In this document: piece after piece, positions 15,449 to 20,249 of the stretch | Layout: the number at the start of each line of letters is the position of its first letter | Position numbering within the stretch: position 1 is the first letter of the stretch | From: Cyanobacteriota bacterium | GTDB lineage: Bacteria; Cyanobacteriota; Cyanobacteriia; PCC-6307; Cyanobiaceae | Direction: 5' to 3' | Assembly (NCBI GenBank): GCA_947463165.1 | Contig: CANHSW010000009.1 | Span: 1-20,249, forward strand | DNA: 20,249 nt | Made by a program: the position numbers and the translations under genes | The notes under the pieces: model-generated | The model's database searches: none | Told to the model about the DNA's origin: nothing | What the model saw: the letters and a program-made list of their open reading frames with translations, nothing else

Positions 15449-15753
15449 CAGAAGATGGCGGCGAGGGCGTCCAGCTGCTGACGGCGCCCGTCGAGCATCA
15501 GCTTTTCGGCCTTGGCCAACAGTTTGAACACGCCCTTGTCGATCACTTCGTAGAACACCAGGCTGCCTTCCGGTTGACGCTTCACCACCCCGGCGATGGT
15601 GAGCATTTTGAGGTGCTTGGAAACCAGGGCCTGGCTGAGGCCGGTCTTCTCCACCACGGCGGTCACGTTCAGGGCGCCGCCGCGCAGGGCCTCCAGCACC
15701 GCCAACCGGTTCGGCTCTGAGAACACTTTCAAATATTCGGCCAGGGCTTCCAT
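15448..15753 (-). CDS. ArsR-family winged-helix transcriptional regulator
   Basis: A 101-residue ArsR/SmtB-type repressor-like protein. LAEYLKVFSEPNRLAVLEAL is the classic first helix block, followed by the winged helix-turn-helix (NVTAVVEKTGLSQALVSKHL) and the wing (GVVKRQPEGSLVFYEVID). It has no cysteine at all and lacks the ELCVCDL metal site, so it is not a thiol- or metal-cysteine sensor of the ArsR/SmtB type. The frame is open well upstream, but only ATG 15753 gives a family-sized protein; the Pro/Ser-rich extension is not credible. It is divergent from the acsF-heme oxygenase-hemN cluster and coupled to the pentapeptide gene, which makes control of that cluster plausible. Confidence 0.88.
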   Translation of the reverse strand: MEALAEYLKVFSEPNRLAVLEALRGGALNVTAVVEKTGLSQALVSKHLKMLTIAGVVKRQPEGSLVFYEVIDKGVFKLLAKAEKLMLDGRRQQLDALAAIF

Positions 15754-16262
15754 GGACGGGGGTATGGACGGGGGCATGGATAGGCAGGGGAAGGGAGAGG
15801 AGCTGGGGCTGGGGCTGGCGGTGCGGCTGGAGCTGCTGGGCAGCGAGGCGAGCGGTGGATGGCGACCGGGCGGCGCGGCTGGGGTGAGGGGGCGAGGAGA
15901 CAAGGCAGAGAGCTGCTTGGCGGCGGGCGGTGAGACAGGCGGTGGGGTGGTGAGGCGGTGAGGCGAGCAGCTGCTTAGCGGAGCGATGGGTGGCGGCTTG
16001 GCGGCGGGCAGCGAGGTAGCGAGGCGACCCGGCGGCAACAGGGGAAGTTTATCGCGATTGAATGGCGCTAGGCCATCTTGAGGATCTCGTATCATCACGA
16101 TGTCGTTATGACACAGAACCGTGGTCCCTTGGTCGACAACTCCCCCTCGTCGCCGCTGGCGCCCTGTCCGCCCGCTGGTCTGGCGTCACCAATGCCTCCC
16201 CTGGCCAGCTCCACCCGCCGCTGAGGCGCCTGTCGCCGAGCAATCCCCTCGCCCTGCCCCCC
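15754..16262. promoter_or_regulatory. Divergent intergenic region between the ArsR-type gene and the cyclase gene
   Basis: 509 bp without a gene. From 15754 to about 16030 the + strand is G-rich and built from imperfect gaggcggtg/gcggcg-type repeats, a low-complexity spacer. The stretch 16050-16120 is less GC-rich and holds TATCAT (16090-16095), a possible -10, and the dyad TGTCGTTATGACA (16101-16113). The remaining 145 bp are C-rich and may be the untranslated leader of the cyclase mRNA. Confidence 0.5.
16096..16113. promoter_or_regulatory. Putative operator upstream of the cyclase gene
   Basis: CACGATGTCGTTAT (16096-16109) matches a second site before the heme oxygenase gene at 11 of 14 positions, with an identical TCGTTAT core. 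The core lies in a dyad, TGTC-gttat-GACA (16101-16113). Being in the divergent region next to the ArsR-type gene, it is a candidate binding site for that regulator. No footprint or known consensus supports this yet. Confidence 0.35.
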
Positions 16263-16997
16263 ATGACCCCTGCCAGCACCCCTATCAGCGCCCCGGCCCA
16301 CGTCCCGGCCAACCCTGCCGCCCCGCACCTGCGGGAAGACCTGCTCGCCCCGCGCTTCTACACCACTGAGATCGACAAGGCCGCCCGCACCTACCTCGAC
16401 CTGGAGCGGCCCGCCTTTGAGGCGATGCTCGGCGAGATGGAGGCCGACTACAACCGCGATCACTTCGATCGCCAGGCGCCCCTGGCTCGGTGGCAGGCCC
16501 TCTCGCCTGGGGAGAAGCAGGCCTACGAGAGCTATCTGGTGCGTTCCTGCGTGTCGGAATTCTCGGGTTTCCTGCTGTTCAAAGAGCTCTCCCGCCGCCT
16601 GTTCCAGGCCCAACGGCAGGAGCTGGGAAGACTGTTCCAATTGATGGCCCGCGATGAGGCCCGCCATGCCGGCTTCCTCAACCGGGCCCTGGTGGCCGAG
16701 GGCATCAGCATCGATCTGCCCAGCCTGAGCAGCAAGCGCCCGGTGATCTGGTTCCCGCTGAGCTGGGTGCTCTATTCAGTATATCTCTCCGAGAAGATCG
16801 GCTACTGGCGCTACATCCTGATCGATCGGCATCTCAAGGCCCATCCAGAGAATGCCTTCGCGCCGCTATTCGATTTCTTTGAACCCTGGTGTCAGGACGA
16901 AAATCGCCACGGCGACATCTTCAATCTGCTGATCCGCTGCTGGCCCCAACTAAAGCGCGGGCTGCGCGGTCGGTTACTCAGTCGCTTCTTTCTGTGA
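16263..16997 (+). CDS. acsF: Mg-protoporphyrin IX monomethyl ester oxidative cyclase, N-terminal two thirds (in-frame stop)
   Basis: The diiron, oxygen-dependent cyclase forms the fifth ring of chlorophyll at the membrane. The product here is 244 residues. The diiron ligands are visible in MARDEARHAGFLNRAL and WCQDENRHGDIFNLLIR, and REDLLAPRFYTTEIDKAART and LVRSCVSEFSGFLLFKELSR are family blocks. The frame stops at TGA 16995-16997 after LLSRFFL, but homology continues in the same frame to 17339. With that part the gene has 359 codons including the final stop, the normal AcsF length. ATG 16263 gives the usual start region. The partnership with heme oxygenase and hemN points to the low-oxygen paralogue (ChlAII). 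As written, the product lacks its C-terminal third and may be inactive. Confidence 0.85.
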   Translation: MTPASTPISAPAHVPANPAAPHLREDLLAPRFYTTEIDKAARTYLDLERPAFEAMLGEMEADYNRDHFDRQAPLARWQALSPGEKQAYESYLVRSCVSEFSGFLLFKELSRRLFQAQRQELGRLFQLMARDEARHAGFLNRALVAEGISIDLPSLSSKRPVIWFPLSWVLYSVYLSEKIGYWRYILIDRHLKAHPENAFAPLFDFFEPWCQDENRHGDIFNLLIRCWPQLKRGLRGRLLSRFFL

Positions 16998-17339
16998 AGC
17001 GTATTCCTCACCCACAGCCTCACGGTGGGTGAGCGGGGAAATTTCTACCGGATTCTCGGCATGGATCCGGCCAGCTTTGATGCGGAAGTGATCCGCCAGA
17101 CCAACCGCACCGCCGGCCGCGCCTTTCCCTGGGTATTCGATCTCGACAGCAGCCGCTACCTGGCCCTGCGCGATCAAATCGTGAATACCTTCCGGGCGAT
17201 TCAGGCCGCAGGAGCCACCGGCCAGGGCCTGCGCAAATTTGGCTTGCAGTTGCGCTTTGGCGCTCTGCTGCTGCGCCAGTTCAGCCAGCCGATGCGGCCG
17301 GGCCACCAGGCCAGCGGCGCTGCCGGAGCCGTGGCATGA
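16998..17339 (+). pseudogene. acsF: C-terminal third of the oxidative cyclase, after an in-frame TGA
   Basis: Directly after TGA 16995-16997 the same frame reads SVFLTHSLTVGERGNFYRIL, then GMDPASFDAEVIRQTNRTAGRAFPW and FDLDSSRYLALRDQIVNTF. This corresponds to the AcsF C-terminal region (SVFATMYLND..., FYASIGLD..., IRKTNENAGRVFP in relatives, from memory). No frameshift is needed; one codon is a stop. A GTG at 17025 could allow a restart but has no good ribosome site. Its TGA overlaps the next ATG (17336) as ATGA. The segment is well preserved, so the nonsense change is recent, read through, or a sequence error. Confidence 0.8.
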
Positions 17340-17614
17340 CCACCTTCCCCCGAGAGCGAATCGACTGCCGCTGGGCCAGCAACTGCAGCGTCCACAGCCG
17401 TATCAACGCCCTGGGGATCGGGGGCGAGAGGCTGGCTGATCGGCATTTCGGGCGGCTGGCAGCCCTGTCAGCCGGCGATTGGGCGGAGCTAGCCGCTGGG
17501 CCGGCTTGGAGCCAGCGGAGGCAGGGAGACAGGCTGCGGAGACGCACTCGGCCCGCTGCCACCGAAACGCGAGACGCAGAGACGCAGAGAAATGGCAACC
17601 GCAAGACTGCATAA
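17336..17614 (+). CDS. Small hypothetical ORF between cyclase and heme oxygenase
   Basis: A 92-codon frame whose ATG overlaps the cyclase stop (ATGA), which favours coupled translation. The first 60 residues (RIDCRWASNCSVHSRINALG, ERLADRHFGRLAALSAGDWA) look protein-like. The last 30 are Arg/Thr-rich low complexity running into a GAGACGCA repeat, so the 3' end may be decayed. No family recognised. It could instead be non-coding spacer. Confidence 0.35.
   Translation: MTTFPRERIDCRWASNCSVHSRINALGIGGERLADRHFGRLAALSAGDWAELAAGPAWSQRRQGDRLRRRTRPAATETRDAETQRNGNRKTA
17571..17592. repeat. Short GAGACGCA direct repeat
   Basis: Two exact 8-bp units (17571-17578, 17579-17586) followed by gagaaa. The pattern resembles dispersed cgcagagacgcagag-type intergenic repeats found in many unrelated bacteria. 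It lies 30 bp before the putative operator and promoter region of the heme oxygenase gene. Confidence 0.5.
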
Positions 17615-17630
17615 CACAGTATCGTTATAC
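17611..17630. promoter_or_regulatory. Putative operator/promoter upstream of heme oxygenase
   Basis: CACAGTATCGTTAT (17615-17628) repeats the motif found before the cyclase gene, with 11 of 14 positions identical. Its core lies in the dyad GTAT-cgtt-ATAC (17619-17630). A wider inverted pair ATAAC (17611-17615)/GTTAT (17624-17628) is also present. The site is 38 bp before the heme oxygenase ATG, so that gene may have its own promoter under the same control. Confidence 0.35.
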
Positions 17631-17667
17631 CGTGAATAAACTCCACTCCCCGATCGCCGCTCTCGCC

Positions 17668-18366
17668 ATGTCCACCCCCGTGACCATCGCTCCCAGCGCT
17701 TCCATCTCAGATCAAGCCTCTGCCGACGACGGGGTTCGCCGCCACGGCCTCGGCCCGCGGTTGCGCCGCCTGCATGGCCGCATCGGCAAGGCGCACCACC
17801 AGGCGGAGGGCATGGCCTTCCCCCGCTCCCTGCTGGCAGGCGAGGCCACGCCACTGCAACTGGCGGCCTTGATCCGCGCCCTGGCCCCCGCCTATGCCCT
17901 GTTGGAGGAACGGGCTCCAGGGCTGGCCTCGGCCCTGGGCGCCCATCAAATCCCCTGGGCGGTCCTGGCCCGGCGCCCGGCACTGGATCGCGATTGCGCC
18001 CGCCTGGCGGCGCTTCCGGCCACGCCCCCCTCGGCGGCCGCCGCCGCCTGGCTGGAGCGGCTGGAAGGCCTGGCCCGGCAAGCCCCCCACCGCTTGCTGG
18101 CCCACGTCTACGTGCGCTACGGCGGCGACCTCTCCGGCGGCCAGCAGCTGGCGCAGCGGGCCGGCGCCATCCTGGCGGCCCACGGTTTGCCCGCTCTCGA
18201 TTTTTGGCTGTTCTCGGCGCCGATCGCCGAACTCAAGCAGCAGCTCCACGACGGCTACGAAGCCCTGGAGCTCTCCGACGCCGAGGAGGAGCAGCTGCTG
18301 GCCGAGAGCGAGGTCGCCTTCCACGCCACCCAAAAGTTGCTGGCGGAACTGGCCCAGCTCAGCTGA
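17668..18366 (+). CDS. ho2: Heme oxygenase
   Basis: A 232-residue soluble enzyme that opens heme to biliverdin, CO and iron with ferredoxin electrons, the first step to phycobilins. The proximal heme-ligand histidine lies in RIGKAHHQAEGMAFPRSLLA. The distal-helix signature is AHVYVRYGGDLSGGQQLAQR (GDLSGG). The C-terminal half keeps the family pattern (FWLFSAPIAELKQQLHDGYE, then ESEVAFHATQKLLAELAQL). It is clearly divergent from the main cyanobacterial HO1, and its place between cyclase and hemN suggests the HO2 type expressed at low oxygen; the symbol rests on this context. ATG 17668 gives normal length; the frame upstream is spacer. Confidence 0.87.
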   Translation: MSTPVTIAPSASISDQASADDGVRRHGLGPRLRRLHGRIGKAHHQAEGMAFPRSLLAGEATPLQLAALIRALAPAYALLEERAPGLASALGAHQIPWAVLARRPALDRDCARLAALPATPPSAAAAAWLERLEGLARQAPHRLLAHVYVRYGGDLSGGQQLAQRAGAILAAHGLPALDFWLFSAPIAELKQQLHDGYEALELSDAEEEQLLAESEVAFHATQKLLAELAQLS

Positions 18367-18391
18367 TCTCCAGCCATTCGTTGCACTGATT

Positions 18392-18473
18392 TTTCGTTGC
18401 CCCGGTATTTCAGTGCCCCCCGGGATTTCGTTGCCCAGGGGTTTAGTTGCCCCGGGGTTTCGCTGCCCTGTTG
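18392..18473. repeat. 16-18 bp tandem repeats between heme oxygenase and hemN
   Basis: Five imperfect units starting tttcgttgcccc: 18392-18407, 18408-18425, 18426-18441, 18442-18457 and 18458-18473. They are followed by a short tctctgtcgct duplication. They fill the 160-bp gap between the heme oxygenase stop and the hemN start and can form GC-rich hairpins, so they may affect read-through into hemN. Confidence 0.8.
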
Positions 18474-18526
18474 TCGTCTCTCTGTCGCTTCTCTGTCGTT
18501 TTCCTTCCAGCTCGCCGCCAAGTTCG

Positions 18527-19879
18527 ATGTCCGTTACCCCCGCCAGCCATCCCGCCTGCCTGGAGCTGCTGCTCAAGTACGACAAGCCCGTTCCCCGCTA
18601 CACCAGCTTCCCCACAGCCGCCGCCTTCCACGACGGCGTAGGCCCTGACGATCTGGCGGCCCAGCTGGGCCGCCCCACCAAGGCGCCGCTGTCGCTCTAC
18701 TTGCACTTGCCCTTCTGCCGTAATGCCTGCTGGTACTGCGGTTGCAACCGCATCACCACCCAGGCCGGCTCAAAAGTGGTGGTCCCCTACCTGGAGGCCC
18801 TGGCCAAGGAGCTGGCTTTGGTGGAGCGGGCGTCGGGCAACAAGCGCAGCCTGGCGCAGCTGCACTGGGGTGGTGGCACCCCCAACTACCTCACCTCGGC
18901 TGAAATGGCCCAGCTGTGGGGCCAAATCGAAAGCCACTTCGATCTGGCCAGCGATCTGGAGGCCTCGATCGAGCTGAATCCAGAATTTCTCAGCCGCGAC
19001 GGGGTTCTCAGCCTGCGGCGGCTGGGCTTCAACCGCGTCAGCTTCGGCATCCAGGACGCCGATCCCGATGTGCAGGCGGCCGTGAACCGGGTGGTGCCAG
19101 CCGAACAGCTGCGGCGGGTGATGGATTGGCTGCGGCAGGCCGACTTCGCCTCGGTGAACGTGGATCTGATCTGCGGTTTGCCCCGCCAGACCCCCGAGCG
19201 CTTCGCCGCCACCCTGGAGCTGGTGCAGCAGCTGCAGCCCGATCGCATCGCCCTGTTCTCCTTCGCCTACCTGCCGGAGCAGTTACCGCTGCAGCGCAAG
19301 ATCGCCGCCGCGGACCTGCCCGACCAGCCCCAGCGGCTGCTGATGTTGCAGGACGCCCAGCGCCGCCTCTCGGCCGGCGGCTACGACGCCATCGGCATGG
19401 ACCACTACGCCCTGCGGGGAGATGCCCTGGCCGAGGCGGCCCGGCAGGGCACCCTGCACCGCAACTTCCAGGGGTACACCACCGGCGGCGAGCTGGAGCT
19501 GCTGGGCGTGGGGGTGTCGGCCATCAGCCAGTTCCCCAATCTGTTCAGCCAGAACCTGCGACAGCTCAAGGCCTACGTACAAGCCCTGGAGGCGGGGCGG
19601 CTGCCGGTGGAGCGGGGCCTGGTGGTGAGCGACCCGGAGCTGCTGGAGCGCCGCTCGATCATCCGCAACTTGATGTGCCGCTTTCAGGAGCAGGTGGATC
19701 CGCTGCGGTTCGCCACCGAGTGGCTCGACCTGCAGGCACTGGAGGCCGATGGGCTGGTGAAACTCCAGGTGGGCGGCGAGATCTTTGTTACCGACCAGGG
19801 CCGTTGGCTGATCCGCACGATCGCCTCGCTGTTCGATCCCGCCCAGCGGCTACGGGCCTCCGGTTCGCGGCTGGTGTGA
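18527..19879 (+). CDS. hemN: Oxygen-independent coproporphyrinogen III dehydrogenase HemN
   Basis: A 450-residue radical-SAM enzyme that makes protoporphyrinogen IX from coproporphyrinogen III without oxygen, feeding heme and chlorophyll under micro-oxic conditions. The cluster motif is YLHLPFCRNACWYCGCNRIT; CxxxCxxC followed by GCN marks true HemN rather than HemW. LHWGGGTPNYL, IELNPEF, RVSFGIQDADPDVQAAVNR, VNVDLICGLPRQTPE and the late HRNFQGYTT and RNLMCRF blocks complete the match. ATG 18527 gives the family's MSVTPASHPACLELLLKYDK-like start and full length; the 211-codon open extension upstream overlaps heme oxygenase in another frame and is not real. Confidence 0.95.
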   Translation: MSVTPASHPACLELLLKYDKPVPRYTSFPTAAAFHDGVGPDDLAAQLGRPTKAPLSLYLHLPFCRNACWYCGCNRITTQAGSKVVVPYLEALAKELALVERASGNKRSLAQLHWGGGTPNYLTSAEMAQLWGQIESHFDLASDLEASIELNPEFLSRDGVLSLRRLGFNRVSFGIQDADPDVQAAVNRVVPAEQLRRVMDWLRQADFASVNVDLICGLPRQTPERFAATLELVQQLQPDRIALFSFAYLPEQLPLQRKIAAADLPDQPQRLLMLQDAQRRLSAGGYDAIGMDHYALRGDALAEAARQGTLHRNFQGYTTGGELELLGVGVSAISQFPNLFSQNLRQLKAYVQALEAGRLPVERGLVVSDPELLERRSIIRNLMCRFQEQVDPLRFATEWLDLQALEADGLVKLQVGGEIFVTDQGRWLIRTIASLFDPAQRLRASGSRLV

Positions 19880-19895
19880 GGCCAGACCAACGAAA

Positions 19896-19924
19896 AAGCC
19901 GCCGATCTCCAGGGACAGGCGGCT
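19896..19924 (-). terminator. Terminator of the cpcB transcript
   Basis: On the minus strand AGCCGCC (19918-19924) and GGCGGCT (19897-19903) form a 7-bp stem with a 14-nt loop, followed by TTTTT (19892-19896 as A's on the + strand). This fits a Rho-independent terminator for minus-strand transcripts coming from cpcB; the stem may also help end hemN transcription from the other side. Confidence 0.8.
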
Positions 19925-19985
19925 GATAAACACAGGCTGCTACTAAGAATTAGCTGCTAGTCAAAACTGGGGGCCCCTCAGAACT

Positions 19986-20015
19986 GGAGCCCTGGATAGT
20001 TCAGCTCAGGGCTCC
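19986..20015. other. 8-bp inverted repeat 3' of cpcB
   Basis: GGAGCCCT (19986-19993) and AGGGCTCC (20008-20015) are perfect complements around a 14-nt loop, 18 bp after the cpcB stop. There is no T tract. It could act as an mRNA-stabilising hairpin ahead of the terminator, common for highly expressed phycobiliprotein transcripts (inference). Confidence 0.5.
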
Positions 20016-20032
20016 GGAGCGGGATGAACTGA

Positions 20033-20249
20033 TCAGCCGACAGCGGCGGCAGCGCGATCGAAGTAGGTGCCGATTTCGCTGATCAGGGCGGAGCAATCGC
20101 CGGGGGTGATGCCGTTGCGATCGTTGGCGATCGAGATAGCGGCATCCTTCATCTTGCGCACGCCTTCAGCCACGGAAGCGCCGGGCACGCCCAGGGCCAG
20201 GTAGGTCTCCCGCAGGCCGTTCAGGCAGCGGTCTTCCAGCACAGAAGCA
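20033..20249 (-). CDS. cpcB: C-phycocyanin beta subunit, C-terminal part
   Basis: The last 71 residues of a phycobiliprotein beta chain, a light-harvesting component of the phycobilisome rod. It reads [20 protein letters not shown] and ends [14 protein letters not shown]. The Cys of [15 protein letters not shown] is the second bilin-attachment site (Cys-153 type), and the Cys of LEDRCLNGL is conserved across beta chains. Both sequence and loop length fit phycocyanin better than phycoerythrin beta, whose equivalent loop is longer. The start is outside the window. Unlike standard cpcBA operons, no cpcA follows: the gene is succeeded by hairpins and a terminator. Confidence 0.93.
   Translation of the reverse strand, partial: ASVLEDRCLNGLRETYLALGVPGASVAEGVRKMKDAAISIANDRNGITPGDCSALISEIGTYFDRAAAAVG

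Noticed and set aside
14531..15481. Plus-strand open frames opposite the pentapeptide gene
   Set aside because: Shadow frames caused by GC-rich five-codon periodicity of the minus-strand gene.
15754..16098. N-terminal extension of the ArsR-type protein (open frame to 16098)
   Set aside because: It is a Pro/Ser-rich low-complexity translation of a G-rich spacer and would run through the putative promoter; the family begins at the ATG at 15753.
16995..16997. TGA in the cyclase as a selenocysteine codon
   Set aside because: No SECIS-like hairpin was seen just downstream, AcsF is not a selenoprotein family, and the position is expected to hold a hydrophobic residue rather than a catalytic cysteine.
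17894..18526. Long 5' extension of the hemN frame
   Set aside because: It overlaps the heme oxygenase gene in another frame and has no homology; HemN is complete from 18527.

Overview
The window comes from a picocyanobacterium of the Synechococcus/Cyanobium group. It is GC-rich and gene-dense. It carries oxygenic photosynthesis genes (petB, petD and the C-terminal end of a phycocyanin beta subunit), a D1-processing protease, cyanobacterial minCDE and a GH100 invertase close to those of marine and freshwater Synechococcus. Placement in a freshwater or estuarine Cyanobium-like lineage is an inference from the low-oxygen tetrapyrrole genes and the many minisatellites.

Layout. 1-1000: the tail of an unknown + strand gene, a small secreted protein with a repeat-built signal peptide, and tRNA-Thr(UGU) next to a perfect 20-bp inverted repeat. 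1012-6215 (all minus): ctpA, an HD phosphohydrolase and minC are chained by 4-bp start/stop overlaps. A 400-bp AT-rich gap with a Fur-box-like palindrome follows, then minD, minE and a LuxR-type HTH protein. 6265-7580 (plus): petB, petD and a UUCG-loop terminator, divergent from ctpA. 7607-9058 (minus): neutral invertase. 9059-11995: an accessory stretch with repeats, a possible decayed gene, a secreted protein, an AT-rich MBL-fold hydrolase and two minisatellites. 11993-14604: glutathione reductase, divergent from a TPMT-like methyltransferase and an overlapping membrane methyltransferase-like gene.

14701-19879 is the most interesting part. A cysteine-free ArsR-type regulator and a pentapeptide-repeat protein face a + strand cluster of oxidative cyclase (acsF/chlA), heme oxygenase and oxygen-independent coproporphyrinogen dehydrogenase (hemN). 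This gene set matches the chlAII-ho2-hemN micro-oxic operon of other cyanobacteria, but the regulator is of a different family. The cyclase reading frame is broken by one in-frame TGA. A 14-bp motif recurs upstream of the cyclase and of the heme oxygenase. Downstream and convergent is the end of cpcB, which runs straight into a terminator with no cpcA after it.

Together the genes cover division-site placement (Min), photosystem II maturation (CtpA), photosynthetic electron transport (cytochrome b6f), sucrose breakdown, redox balance, and chlorophyll, heme and bilin supply. Short tandem repeats of 6 to 19 bp occur at gene ends, in linkers and in a signal peptide throughout the window.
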